64,000 nt of DNA from contig OZ241847.1 in the NCBI GenBank assembly GCA_965202915.1, positions 1,612,001-1,676,000 of the forward strand. Direction: 5' to 3'. The position numbers were made by a program, and so were the translations under genes. The first letter of the stretch is position 1. Every line of letters begins with the position of its first letter. Under the pieces are notes generated by a model. That model did not search any database and was not told the DNA's origin. It saw only the letters and a list, made by a program, of their open reading frames with translations. Below, piece by piece: positions 35,397-43,860 of the stretch. The stretch comes from G965202915 sp965202915. Lineage in GTDB: Bacteria; Pseudomonadota; Gammaproteobacteria; Eutrophobiales; Eutrophobiaceae.

Positions 35397-35594
35397 TTAT
35401 AGGTATGGCACCATGCGCGCAACCGCCTGCCGGTCATGATCATGGATTGCGATCATGCTGCGGAGCTTGCGCTTGCGATTGGCGCTCTTCTTGGTCAGGA
35501 TATGACTACGGTGTGATTGACGGTGTTTAAATCCACCTGAGGCGGTTCGGGAAAACCGTTTTGCCGCGCCTCGATTTGTCTTCATTTTTGGCAT
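35397..35594 (-). CDS. rpmI: Ribosomal protein L35
   Basis: 65 residues, PKMKTNRGAAKRFSRTASGGFKH and LRSMIAIHDHDRQAVARMVPYL are the L35 pattern. It lies between infC and rplT as in most bacteria. Confidence 0.96.
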   Translation of the reverse strand: MPKMKTNRGAAKRFSRTASGGFKHRQSHRSHILTKKSANRKRKLRSMIAIHDHDRQAVARMVPYL

Positions 35595-35613
35595 TTCTAT
35601 TTACTCCGGGCCA

Positions 35614-36129
35614 TTATCTTTTCGGTGCCAGCACCATCGCCATCTGCCGACCCTCCAGTTTCGGAAGCTGTTCCACCACCCCATGTTCCTGCAAATCGTT
35701 CTCGATTCTATCCAGCATTTTGGGGCCCAATTCCTGATGGGCCATTTCACGTCCGCGAAATCTAAGCGTTACTTTCACTTTGTCACCTTTGGTTAAAAAC
35801 CGGATTAAATTCTTTAATTTCACTTGATAGTCCCCCTCCTCGGTACCGGGCCTGAATTTTATTTCCTTAACCTGGATATGTTTTTGCTTTCTTTTTGAAG
35901 CATGTTTCTTTTTATTCAGATTAAACAAATATTTGCCATAATTCATGATCCGGCAAACGGGCGGCTCAGCATTGGGGACGATTTCCACCAGATCCAGATT
36001 GGCCTGCTCCGCTATCTTATTCGCTTGTTCCAATGCGACGATCCCTATTTGTTCTCCGTCGGCGTCAATTAATCGCACCTCCGCCACGGTGATCTGTTCA
36101 TTCAGGCGTGTCTGTTTATCCGCTGTAAT
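35614..36129 (-). CDS. infC: Translation initiation factor IF-3, ATT start
   Basis: 171 residues from ATT at 36129, which gives the family N-terminus (RLNEQITVAEVRLIDADGEQIGIV); the first conventional start (GTG, 36087) would cut it off. GGAGG lies nine bases upstream of the ATT. Core motifs are NAEPPVCRIMNYGKYLF, KEIKFRPGTEEGDYQVKLKN and FRGREMAHQELG. IF-3 checks start codons, and the rare AUU start allows autoregulation as in Escherichia coli. It overlaps the thrS end by 14 bases. Confidence 0.95.
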   Translation of the reverse strand: MTADKQTRLNEQITVAEVRLIDADGEQIGIVALEQANKIAEQANLDLVEIVPNAEPPVCRIMNYGKYLFNLNKKKHASKRKQKHIQVKEIKFRPGTEEGDYQVKLKNLIRFLTKGDKVKVTLRFRGREMAHQELGPKMLDRIENDLQEHGVVEQLPKLEGRQMAMVLAPKR

Positions 36130-38071
36130 ACTCTATATCCTCCAAAAAATTGCGACCATAATGCGTTACCGCAGCATCCAGATGCCGTCTAAAACCATCC
36201 ACAGACATCGCACCCATGCTCTTACCCTCATCCCGCGCACGCACCGCCACAGTGTTATTTTCCACTTCCCGCGCCCCAATCACCAGTTGGTAAGGAACAC
36301 GTTGCATTGCATGTTCACGAATTTTAAGCCCAATGGTTTCATTTCTCAAGTCAGTTTCCACCCTGAATCCGTGTTTTTTCAAGGTTTCCGCGACTTTTTT
36401 TGCCGCTTCCGCCTGGGCCGCCGCCAGCGAGATCACAACCGCCTGCACCGGTGCCAGCCAGACCGGCAACGCGCCGGCGTAATGCTCGATCAATATTCCG
36501 ATAAAGCGCTCAATGGAACCGACAACCGCCCTATGCAGCATCACCGGCACCTGTTTGCGACTGTGTTCATCAATAAACCGCGCGCCGAGGCGGTCCGGCA
36601 TCGCAAAATCCACCTGAATGGTGCCGCACTGCCAGACGCGGCCAATACAATCCTTTAATGAAAACTCGATCTTTGGGCCATAAAACGCACCCTCACCGGG
36701 TTGCAACTCCCAATCCAGTTTTTTGGTATTCAGCGCCAGTTCCAGTGCCTGCTCAGCCTTGTCCCAGACAAAATCCTCGCCCACCCGGTTTTGCGGGCGG
36801 GTCGACAGCTTGATGATCACGTCGTCGAAACCAAAATCCGCATACACCTCAAACAGCATATCGATAAAATTTGAGACCTCCGACTGCAACTGCTCCTCCG
36901 TGCAGAAAATATGCGCGTCATCCTGGGTAAAATTTCTGGCACGCATCAGGCCATGCAAAGTACCCGAAGCTTCATTGCGGTGACATACGCCAAACTCCGC
37001 AAGCCGAACAGGCAAATCATGATAACTTTTCAAACCCTGATTAAAAACCTGAACATGACACGGGCAATTCATCGGTTTGATCGCATAATCCCGATTCTCG
37101 GAACTGGTGGTGAACATATCCCGCCTGAATTTATCCCAGTGGCCGGACCTCTCCCACAGCGAGCGGTCGGCAAGCTGCGGCGTATTGATCTCCCGGTAAC
37201 CATGCCGAAGCATCCTTGCCCGCATATATTGCTTGACAACCTGATAAACAGTCCAGCCCCTGGGATGCCAGAATACCATCCCCGGCGACTCTTTTTGAAA
37301 GTGAAACAAATCCTGTTTTTTCGCCAACTTGCGATGATCGCGCTTTTCCGCCTCTTGCAGGCGGTGCAGATAATCCTTGAGGGATTTTTTATCCGGCCAC
37401 GCGGTGCCATAAATACGCTGCAACATTTCATTTTTGGAATCGCCGCGCCAATAAGCCCCGGCCAGCTTGGTCAACTTGAAGGCCTTTAATTTGCCCGTGT
37501 TCGGGACGTGCGGCCCCCGGCACAGATCGGTGAATCCCTCCTGGGAATAGAGAGACAACTGTTCATCCTCCGGGATGGATTCTATAATCCTGGCCTTGTA
37601 TTCTTCACCGATATTACGAAAAAATTGAATCGCCTCATCCCTGGGCATAAGCGAACGACTTATGGCAATATTCGCATTCGCCAATTCCGTCATTTTGCTT
37701 TCTATCGCCTCTATATCCTCCGGGGTGAATGATCGGCTATAGGCAAAGTCATAATAAAATCCATCCGCAATCACCGGGCCGATAGTGACCTGGGCCTCGG
37801 GAAACAACTCTTTAACCGCCTGCGCCATCAGATGGGCGCAGGAATGGCGGATAATTTCCAGCCCTTCCGGGTCTTTACCGGTAATGATTCTCAACTGGCT
37901 GTCGGCGTCTATCTTAAAACCGGTATCCACCAGTTTATCGTTGACCACGCCGGCCAGCGCCTGTTTCGCAAGCCGCGGGCTGATATCGGCGGCGACATCG
38001 ATCACCGCAACCGGACTCGGATACACCCGCCGGCTTTGATCAGGCAGAACTATTTGCGGCATCGCCGCCAC
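36116..38071 (-). CDS. thrS: Threonyl-tRNA synthetase
   Basis: 651 residues. N-terminal TGS domain (to about 70), second additional domain with HSCAHLMAQAVKELFP, and the class II core with MNCPCHVQVF (zinc cysteine), HRNEASGTLHGLMRARNFTQDDAHIF and PTRPQNR-like STRPQNRVGED. The C-terminal anticodon domain ends near PYQLVIGAREVENN. It charges tRNA(Thr) and edits Ser-tRNA(Thr). First gene of the translation operon. Confidence 0.96.
   Translation of the reverse strand: MAAMPQIVLPDQSRRVYPSPVAVIDVAADISPRLAKQALAGVVNDKLVDTGFKIDADSQLRIITGKDPEGLEIIRHSCAHLMAQAVKELFPEAQVTIGPVIADGFYYDFAYSRSFTPEDIEAIESKMTELANANIAISRSLMPRDEAIQFFRNIGEEYKARIIESIPEDEQLSLYSQEGFTDLCRGPHVPNTGKLKAFKLTKLAGAYWRGDSKNEMLQRIYGTAWPDKKSLKDYLHRLQEAEKRDHRKLAKKQDLFHFQKESPGMVFWHPRGWTVYQVVKQYMRARMLRHGYREINTPQLADRSLWERSGHWDKFRRDMFTTSSENRDYAIKPMNCPCHVQVFNQGLKSYHDLPVRLAEFGVCHRNEASGTLHGLMRARNFTQDDAHIFCTEEQLQSEVSNFIDMLFEVYADFGFDDVIIKLSTRPQNRVGEDFVWDKAEQALELALNTKKLDWELQPGEGAFYGPKIEFSLKDCIGRVWQCGTIQVDFAMPDRLGARFIDEHSRKQVPVMLHRAVVGSIERFIGILIEHYAGALPVWLAPVQAVVISLAAAQAEAAKKVAETLKKHGFRVETDLRNETIGLKIREHAMQRVPYQLVIGAREVENNTVAVRARDEGKSMGAMSVDGFRRHLDAAVTHYGRNFLEDIEYYSG
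36139..36143 (-). promoter_or_regulatory. Ribosome-binding site deciding the infC ATT start
   Basis: GGAGG on the minus strand, nine bases before the ATT codon and inside the thrS coding sequence. No comparable site precedes the downstream GTG. Confidence 0.8.
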
Positions 38072-38215
38072 CTGCCCAGGCCGTACCCCCCGCCAACCGG
38101 GCGGGCGGCCGCAACCGGCGTCACACCGGCCACGTTCATCGAATAAAAAGAGTTAAAATTGTTCATAACAGGAATCGCCGTGATGATACCAGTAAATTAT
38201 GTTTGACGCCATTAA

Positions 38216-38513
38216 AGGAGGGTGGGTTTCCAAACCCGCCTAAAAATGTGTTTTATTACGGACGGGTTGAAAACCCGTCCTCCTCTTGTTTTATTATATT
38301 TAAAAGCCCCGATGCAGTCCGGAAATCCCGGTCGCTCAGAAAATCCGGCGTGCCGGGTGTGTGTTTTAAACAGGAGGGTGGGTTTCCAAACCCGCCTACG
38401 GGTTGAAAACCCGTCCTCCTTTTGTTTAATTATATTTAAAAGCCCCGATAGAAAATCCGGCGTGCCGGGTGTGTGTTTTATCGGGGTCGGGAGACCCCGA
38501 CTCCTGTCTATTC
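38216..38513. repeat. Modular palindromic repeat cluster 1
   Basis: Bases 38072-38507 carry no gene. Two composite elements (38216-38284, 38372-38420) each have the outer stem AGGAGG/CCTCCT around two hairpins, GGGTTT/AAACCC and ACGGGTT/AACCCGT. In the first, about 20 extra bases separate the hairpins. Linkers share TTTAAAAGCCCCGATGCAGT and CCGGCGTGCCGGGTGTGTG. The cluster ends with a hairpin of eight base pairs (TCGGGGTC, loop GGGA, GACCCCGA), which overlaps the end of the metalloprotease gene by a few bases. Orientation is opposite to the clusters at 50-56 kb. Confidence 0.9.
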
Positions 38514-39959
38514 AGTAAACACCTCCAGGGTCGCCTCTGTCACTCCCAGCGCCCGCCGCAGGGCCGGGCTGGCACTCAGCTCATCCCCAAACCGCAGGAC
38601 ATAGTACAGCAGTCGCCAGTCATTTTGGTCCAGGCCATCCACCTCGTCCAGGCTGTCCAGGTCTGCGTTCGTCAAGGCCGCGGCGCCGGTTTCCAGTGCG
38701 GCAATATTTTCGGCGTTCCCCAGCAGTGTGCTCAGCAGGTTGTCGGGCCGGGGCGTCAGCGAGAGATAATACAGGATCTGGGCATCCTGTGCGCTGACGG
38801 TCTGGTCCTGATTCAGGTCCAGCAGAATGGCGGCGTCGATTTGTGCGGTGGTGATCCGCAGGCAGTCGTCCGCACCGGCGGTGTCGGCTACAATGGCGTC
38901 GGCATCCACCCGCGAGCAGACAAAATGGGCGTCGCGGACGGTATCGTCAACACGGAACGCCACGTCTATGCGGCCGAGGGTGTCCAGCACGTCGTCAAAC
39001 ACATCGACGGGCAGCGTGATGAAGTCGTTGTCACGCAAATCCAGGGTCGCAAGCGCGGCCAGGCCGTCAAAGATACCGGCGGGCAGCGTGGTGAGGACAT
39101 TGGTACTCAAATCCAGGGTCGCAAGCGCCGCCAGGTTGTCAAAGACACCGGCGGGCAGCGTGGTTAAGGCGTTATCATCCAACAGCAGGGTCGCAAGCGC
39201 CGGCATGCCCGTGAAATCACCACTTGCCAGGGAGGTGATACCGCCATCGCTCAAATCGAGAGTGGTTATCGCGGCCAGGTCGGCCTCCACCACGGACTCA
39301 CAGGCGGGGGTTGGAGTGATCGCCGCAACAATAGCCGCCTCGACCTGCGGGGTGCGGTCGCAGATATCTACAGTCGGGGGAGGGGGGCCGTAAAGGAAAT
39401 TTGCGCCGTTAATGTCATCCTGCTGAAGGGTATCGAGATTGCTGGTCCTGGCCTGCATGATCGCGGGGAGAGTCGGCTCGTGCCTAAGACCAATGGTATG
39501 GCCGAACTCATGCAGGGCAACCCGTTCGAAATCCACCGTTGCGCCCACGGGACCATTGTAGATATCGAAGTTGGTATTGCTATTGAAGATAATATCGGCT
39601 TCGATAATGAATCCACGAGAGACAGTGAAGAGAGCTATGCCGGCGACGTTCCGACCGAACGCTTCGCCACAAACCGTATTGCCGAAGTCGACACTGTTGG
39701 TGGACTCGTCCTCTGCATTGTTGCCACAGGGGTCGATATATCCATCCACCGCGACGAACTGAAACCCGGTCGCAACAGACCAGGCATCCATGGCTCGTAT
39801 GAGCGCGGCTCTCCAGGTTCCACCCATCGGTGACGTACCGGGAATATTGATGTAAAAGCCGGCTGTGGATTCTTCCCACCGGGGTTCTCCCTCGAAGAGT
39901 ACAAAGGCAAGACCCGGAGTCGCGAGCGTCGCCGCCAGTAACAAAACCACCAAGCGCAT
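38508..39959 (-). CDS. Secreted matrixin-type metalloprotease with LRR and dockerin-like domains
   Basis: 483 residues. Signal peptide (about 1-18); metzincin/matrixin domain with HEFGHTIGLRHE, the HExxHxxGxxH zinc site, near residue 150; about four leucine-rich repeats of 24 residues (LATLDLSTNVLTTLPAGIFDGLAA) around 230-315; and a C-terminal module with calcium-binding-like LNQDQTVSAQDAQILYYL and LDQNDWRLLYYVLRF, resembling a dockerin pair. An extracellular or surface protease is likely. The LRR and C-terminal part are shared with the broken gene at 55081-56103. Four bases separate it from the upstream secreted gene. Its stop is followed at once by a modular-repeat hairpin. Confidence 0.82.
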   Translation of the reverse strand: MRLVVLLLAATLATPGLAFVLFEGEPRWEESTAGFYINIPGTSPMGGTWRAALIRAMDAWSVATGFQFVAVDGYIDPCGNNAEDESTNSVDFGNTVCGEAFGRNVAGIALFTVSRGFIIEADIIFNSNTNFDIYNGPVGATVDFERVALHEFGHTIGLRHEPTLPAIMQARTSNLDTLQQDDINGANFLYGPPPPTVDICDRTPQVEAAIVAAITPTPACESVVEADLAAITTLDLSDGGITSLASGDFTGMPALATLLLDDNALTTLPAGVFDNLAALATLDLSTNVLTTLPAGIFDGLAALATLDLRDNDFITLPVDVFDDVLDTLGRIDVAFRVDDTVRDAHFVCSRVDADAIVADTAGADDCLRITTAQIDAAILLDLNQDQTVSAQDAQILYYLSLTPRPDNLLSTLLGNAENIAALETGAAALTNADLDSLDEVDGLDQNDWRLLYYVLRFGDELSASPALRRALGVTEATLEVFTE

Positions 39960-39963
39960 CCGT

Positions 39964-40587
39964 TCAGTTTTCCGCTATAATATTCAGAATACTGGTTTTG
40001 AATTCTTCCACGGTGAGGGCGCTGTCCATGGTGACCGGGCTGGTATCCGTCATCACTCCGGCGGCGACCTCGCCGTTGCCCTCGATCAGCCGCTGTGATC
40101 GCTTGATTGCGGGGGAGATTGAGGAGGGCGATTGAATCCGGGTAACCGGCCGGTCATCAACGGTACTGATGCGCCGCTCGCCGCCGGTTTCGATGATCAG
40201 GAAATGACCCTGTGACCAGCCCAGCAGGGGATTCAGCAAATTGCGGCGGGCGGATTCGACAAAATAAATCCCCTGTTCGCCGGTTTTGGGAATGATCAGG
40301 CCGCCGACTGCAACCCTCCGACCGTTAAAGGTGCCACCCGTGAATTTAAGTTCTATGGAATCGGCATTTAAATCGCCTTTCAGCACGTCCAGTACGGAAA
40401 AGGTGACGTAAGTGCTGATGATTTTGGTGTCGGCGTCTTCCCCGGTCTGATGCCGGATAACCCGCCCTTCAAAGATCAGTTCGGCGTCCCCGGCCACCTG
40501 ATCGATATCCATACCCAGGATGGTGGCGGCGTCCGGCCGCCCGACCGCAAGCACGGTCAGGAAAATCAGTGCGGCGCTTTTGTTCAT
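39964..40587 (-). CDS. Secreted protein of unknown function, partner of metalloprotease
   Basis: 207 residues from ATG 40587; a longer frame upstream lacks a signal and runs through a repeat. MNKSAALIFLTVLAVGRPDA is a signal peptide. The body has FEGRVIRHQT, IISTYVTFSVLDVLKGD, GGLIIPKTGEQGIYFVE and a C-terminal tail TVEEFKTSILNII. No named family is recognised, though the layout resembles beta-rich extracellular domains found beside matrixins. It is transcribed with the metalloprotease gene and may be an inhibitor, chaperone or accessory. Confidence 0.72.
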   Translation of the reverse strand: MNKSAALIFLTVLAVGRPDAATILGMDIDQVAGDAELIFEGRVIRHQTGEDADTKIISTYVTFSVLDVLKGDLNADSIELKFTGGTFNGRRVAVGGLIIPKTGEQGIYFVESARRNLLNPLLGWSQGHFLIIETGGERRISTVDDRPVTRIQSPSSISPAIKRSQRLIEGNGEVAAGVMTDTSPVTMDSALTVEEFKTSILNIIAEN

Positions 40588-40692
40588 TAAGTCATATGCC
40601 TTGTTGTGAACATTTCTTTCCAGTATAGTATAAACGACGGAGGGCGGGTTTTCCAACCCGTCTTTATAATTAAACAAAATATTTTTATTATC

Positions 40693-41988
40693 ATGTCCAC
40701 TCAGTTTGCCCAACCCGTTCCGCATTTGACCACGGCTCTTAAAGGGCCGTTTAATACGGTCGAAGCGCATATACTCGATCATCAGCCGCAGATAGAATCC
40801 TGGTTCAGGGGGCAATGGCGGAAGACCCCGGTGCCTTTTTATGCGTCGGTGGATATACGCAACGCCGGCTTCAAAATGGCCCCGGTGGATACCAATCTGT
40901 TTCCCGCCGGCTTTAATAATTTAAATCCGGCCTTTGAATATCTGTGCGTACAGGCGATACAGTTTGCGTTTGAACAGGTGCCGGAGGCGGTCGACCGGGT
41001 GCTGATCATTCCCGAAGATCATTCCCGCAATCAATTCTATCTGGAAAACCTGGCAATATTGAAATTAATGATCGAAAAGGCCGGCTTTGCCACCAGAATA
41101 GGCTCCATCGATCCGGACCTGCAAGAACCGGTGATACTTGAGACCGCATCCGGGCGCACGGTTCATATCGAACCGCTTTCCAGGAACGGCGACCGGGTGA
41201 GTGTCGCCGATTTCAGCCCGGATTTGATCCTGCTGAATAACGATCTATCGGCGGGCGGCCCGCAAATTCTGCGGGGACTGCGTCAGCCGGTTACGCCGGC
41301 ACTCGAATTAGGCTGGGCTACGCGGCTTAAATCCGAGCATTTTACCCATTATCAGCGCATAGTCCGGGACTTTGCCGCCCGAATAAACATCGACCCGTGG
41401 CTGCTTGAACCGATGTTCCGTAATTGCGGCGAGGTCAATTTCATGCAGCGCGAGGGCATCGATTGTTTATCCAAAAACATCGAGGCCCTGCTCGCCGAGA
41501 TAAACCGGAAATATCAGCAGTACCAGGTTAATTGTAAGCCGTTTGTGATCGTAAAGGCCGATGCCGGCACCTACGGCATGGGCGTGATGACCATCCATGA
41601 TGCGGATGAAATCGGCGTGCTCAACCGCAAACAAAGAACCCGCATGTCAAAAACCAAGGCCGGGCATGAGGTAACCAAGGTGATCATTCAGGAGGGCGTA
41701 TATACCGATGAAACCTGGGGCGAGGAAGACACCGTCGCCGAGCCGGTGGTATATATGATCGATCATCACGTCGTCGGCGGGTTTTATCGGGTGCATTCAA
41801 AACGCGCCAGCAATGAGAATCTGAATGCGCCGGGCATGCGTTTTGAACGCCTTGCCTTTGAAAACTGCTGCATATCGCCGCCCCACGATCAAACCCAAGA
41901 CCACCACACCAACCGCTTTTACACCTACGGCGTTATTGCCCGACTCGCCCTGCTGGCCGCCGCCCATGAGATGACCGCACTGGGCTGA
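40693..41988 (+). CDS. gshA: Glutamate-cysteine ligase, Acidithiobacillus/Nitrosomonas type
   Basis: 431 residues from ATG 40693; an upstream extension would translate repeat sequence. FYASVDIRNAGFKMAPVDTNLFPAGFNNL, KPFVIVKADAGTYGMGVMT and a C-terminal HTNRFYTYGVIARLALLAAAHE match the distinct GshA family known from lithotrophic proteobacteria. It makes gamma-glutamylcysteine, the first step to glutathione. A modular-repeat half element (GCGGGTTTTCCAACCCGTC) lies at 40636-40660 just upstream. It converges on algR with one base between. Confidence 0.88.
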   Translation: MSTQFAQPVPHLTTALKGPFNTVEAHILDHQPQIESWFRGQWRKTPVPFYASVDIRNAGFKMAPVDTNLFPAGFNNLNPAFEYLCVQAIQFAFEQVPEAVDRVLIIPEDHSRNQFYLENLAILKLMIEKAGFATRIGSIDPDLQEPVILETASGRTVHIEPLSRNGDRVSVADFSPDLILLNNDLSAGGPQILRGLRQPVTPALELGWATRLKSEHFTHYQRIVRDFAARINIDPWLLEPMFRNCGEVNFMQREGIDCLSKNIEALLAEINRKYQQYQVNCKPFVIVKADAGTYGMGVMTIHDADEIGVLNRKQRTRMSKTKAGHEVTKVIIQEGVYTDETWGEEDTVAEPVVYMIDHHVVGGFYRVHSKRASNENLNAPGMRFERLAFENCCISPPHDQTQDHHTNRFYTYGVIARLALLAAAHEMTALG

Positions 41989-41989
41989 G

Positions 41990-42730
41990 CTACCGGCTCA
42001 TGGTTTTCAGGCGTTGCCTGAGCTCGGCCAGGTGGCGGCGACTCACCCGTATGCGGGCGGCCATCCCGTGCAGGCATATTTCATACCCCCCGCCGGCGGA
42101 TAGTCGCAGTTGATGGATGCGTCTTACCGCAACCAGGGCGTTTCTATGGACGCGGATAAAGACCCCGGGAAATTCATTTTCCAGCGATTTTAATGATTCA
42201 TCGATCAGCAGTTCCCCCGCCGGAAATACCACCGAGACGTATTTTTGCTCGGCCTTTAAGTAATAAATATCGCCGATGGGTATTAACTGCATGCGCCCCT
42301 GGGAAAACGCACTCAGATGAGTTCGTTTGCCGTCGTCATTCAGCGACCTTTTAAGCCCGGCTATGCGGGCACGGCTGAGCAATGCGGCTTTACCGAGGGC
42401 GGTTTGCAGGCGCTCCCTGCGTATCGGTTTCAACAAATAATCGATTGCGTTCAACTGGAACGCCGACAGCGCGTGCTCCTGATAGGCGGTGGTAAAAATA
42501 ATCGCGGGCGGAGTTTCCAGTTTGGCAATATGTTGAGCCGCCTCCAGGCCGGTCATCACCGGCATTCTTATATCCAACAGCACCACGTCGGGGGGGGTGT
42601 TTTGAATCCACTCCAGCGCGCGCAGGCCATTCTCGGCCTGGCCGATGCCGGCGTCGGGCCGCAATTCAGCAATCATCGCCTGCAGTCGTTCGCGTGCCAA
42701 CACCTCGTCGTCAACGATTAAAATCTTCAT
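41990..42730 (-). CDS. algR: LytTR response regulator (AlgR-like)
   Basis: 246 residues from ATG 42730 (MKILIVDDE); the longer frame is rejected because it runs into the kinase gene. The receiver domain carries DD and the phospho-acceptor in VVLLDIRMPVMTG; the LytTR DNA-binding domain starts near HLSAFSQGRMQLIPIGDIYYLKAEQKYV. It overlaps the kinase by 20 bases. Genomic position beside argH matches algR of Pseudomonas, where it controls virulence and surface traits. Targets here are unknown. Confidence 0.9.
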   Translation of the reverse strand: MKILIVDDEVLARERLQAMIAELRPDAGIGQAENGLRALEWIQNTPPDVVLLDIRMPVMTGLEAAQHIAKLETPPAIIFTTAYQEHALSAFQLNAIDYLLKPIRRERLQTALGKAALLSRARIAGLKRSLNDDGKRTHLSAFSQGRMQLIPIGDIYYLKAEQKYVSVVFPAGELLIDESLKSLENEFPGVFIRVHRNALVAVRRIHQLRLSAGGGYEICLHGMAARIRVSRRHLAELRQRLKTMSR

Positions 42731-43781
42731 CGATCCGGTAAGGAAAGCACAGGGTGACAGAATACCGATCCTGATCGATCTCGGTGATGAGTTTGCCGTC
42801 GTCGCCATATACCGCCTGCAGCCGCTGTCGGATATTCTCCCGGGCAACCTGATGACCGGCCACCGCATCGTGGGCATAATCACTGGCCAGGGGGTTGGAA
42901 ATCTGAATGCGTACAGACTTTTTGTTGCGCTCGCCGCGGATACGGATGGTGCCGCCGGATTCAATCAACTCTATGCCGTGATGAATCGCATTCTCCAGTA
43001 ACGGCTGTATGGTGAGCGGAGGCAGCAGGGCCTCATCGACAAGCGGATCGATACGCCAGTCTATATTCAGCCTGTCGGCCAGACGATAGCCCTCCATATT
43101 CAGATACTGGCGGCATAAATGCAATTCATCCTTTAACAGCGATAAACGCGCGGGATCGGTCAGGCAGGCTCGAAACAGATCGGCGAGGTCCTCTATCGCA
43201 CGTTCGGCGGCCTCAGGCCGTTGACGCATAAGGCCGGCGATGGTATTCATGCAGTTAAATAAAAAATGCGGTCTGATTCGGGCCTGCAACGCCTGAAAAC
43301 GCGAATGGGCGGCGGTTTCTATATTGCGCCGCCATTGATGCTGGACGTAGAGATAGCGTAGTATAATGGTGGCAATGATGGCGGTAATGCCCAGGGACTG
43401 CACCAGCAGGCGCGCATGCGCCGGCGAAATATAGTCGATATTCAGCGGCAACACGTAGATAAACAGCCAGGCGAGTTCGGTGATAATAAATGCCACCAGC
43501 AAGATCAGACAATAGGCAATGATCAGGGTATGTTTATCGCTCAGGCGCCACATGACTCGTTTCAGCAGGCACAAAAGCCCGGCACTGGTCAGCGCAATCC
43601 ACTGTATGAACAACGACTTCAAGGCCAGACTGAAGATCAAATCCTGGTATGACGTCATTTGCCCCAGAGTCAGCATGATAGCCAGTAACTCCGCTATCAA
43701 CACCACCAGAAACAGGGTGCGGATATTGCAGAAATCCGGCAGCAAACCGCCGGTCGAGGGAGTCATTGATTGTGATGCCAT
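42711..43781 (-). CDS. algZ: LytS/AlgZ-type sensor histidine kinase
   Basis: 356 residues. Four predicted membrane segments in the first ~150 residues, then His_kinase motif RIRPHFLFNCMNTIAGL with the phosphorylatable histidine, and a degenerate ATPase N box PLLENAIHHGIE. It lacks obvious sensor domains in the cytoplasm. It pairs with the overlapping LytTR regulator and is divergent from argH, 79 bases apart, as in Pseudomonas. Confidence 0.9.
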   Translation of the reverse strand: MASQSMTPSTGGLLPDFCNIRTLFLVVLIAELLAIMLTLGQMTSYQDLIFSLALKSLFIQWIALTSAGLLCLLKRVMWRLSDKHTLIIAYCLILLVAFIITELAWLFIYVLPLNIDYISPAHARLLVQSLGITAIIATIILRYLYVQHQWRRNIETAAHSRFQALQARIRPHFLFNCMNTIAGLMRQRPEAAERAIEDLADLFRACLTDPARLSLLKDELHLCRQYLNMEGYRLADRLNIDWRIDPLVDEALLPPLTIQPLLENAIHHGIELIESGGTIRIRGERNKKSVRIQISNPLASDYAHDAVAGHQVARENIRQRLQAVYGDDGKLITEIDQDRYSVTLCFPYRIDEDFNR

Positions 43782-43860
43782 ATGCTAATTTAACCCAGGT
43801 TGCCGCAATACATGCGTTATACTGTCGGTGATTATGAATTGAATATAAAGTGATTGCACC

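Noticed and set aside
40588..40815. N-terminal extension of the small secreted protein gene
   Set aside because: The extension would hide the signal peptide and translate a repeat half element and the antisense of gshA.
42731..42964. N-terminal extension of the response regulator
   Set aside because: It overlaps the kinase gene in another frame; MKILIVDDE is the standard receiver N-terminus.
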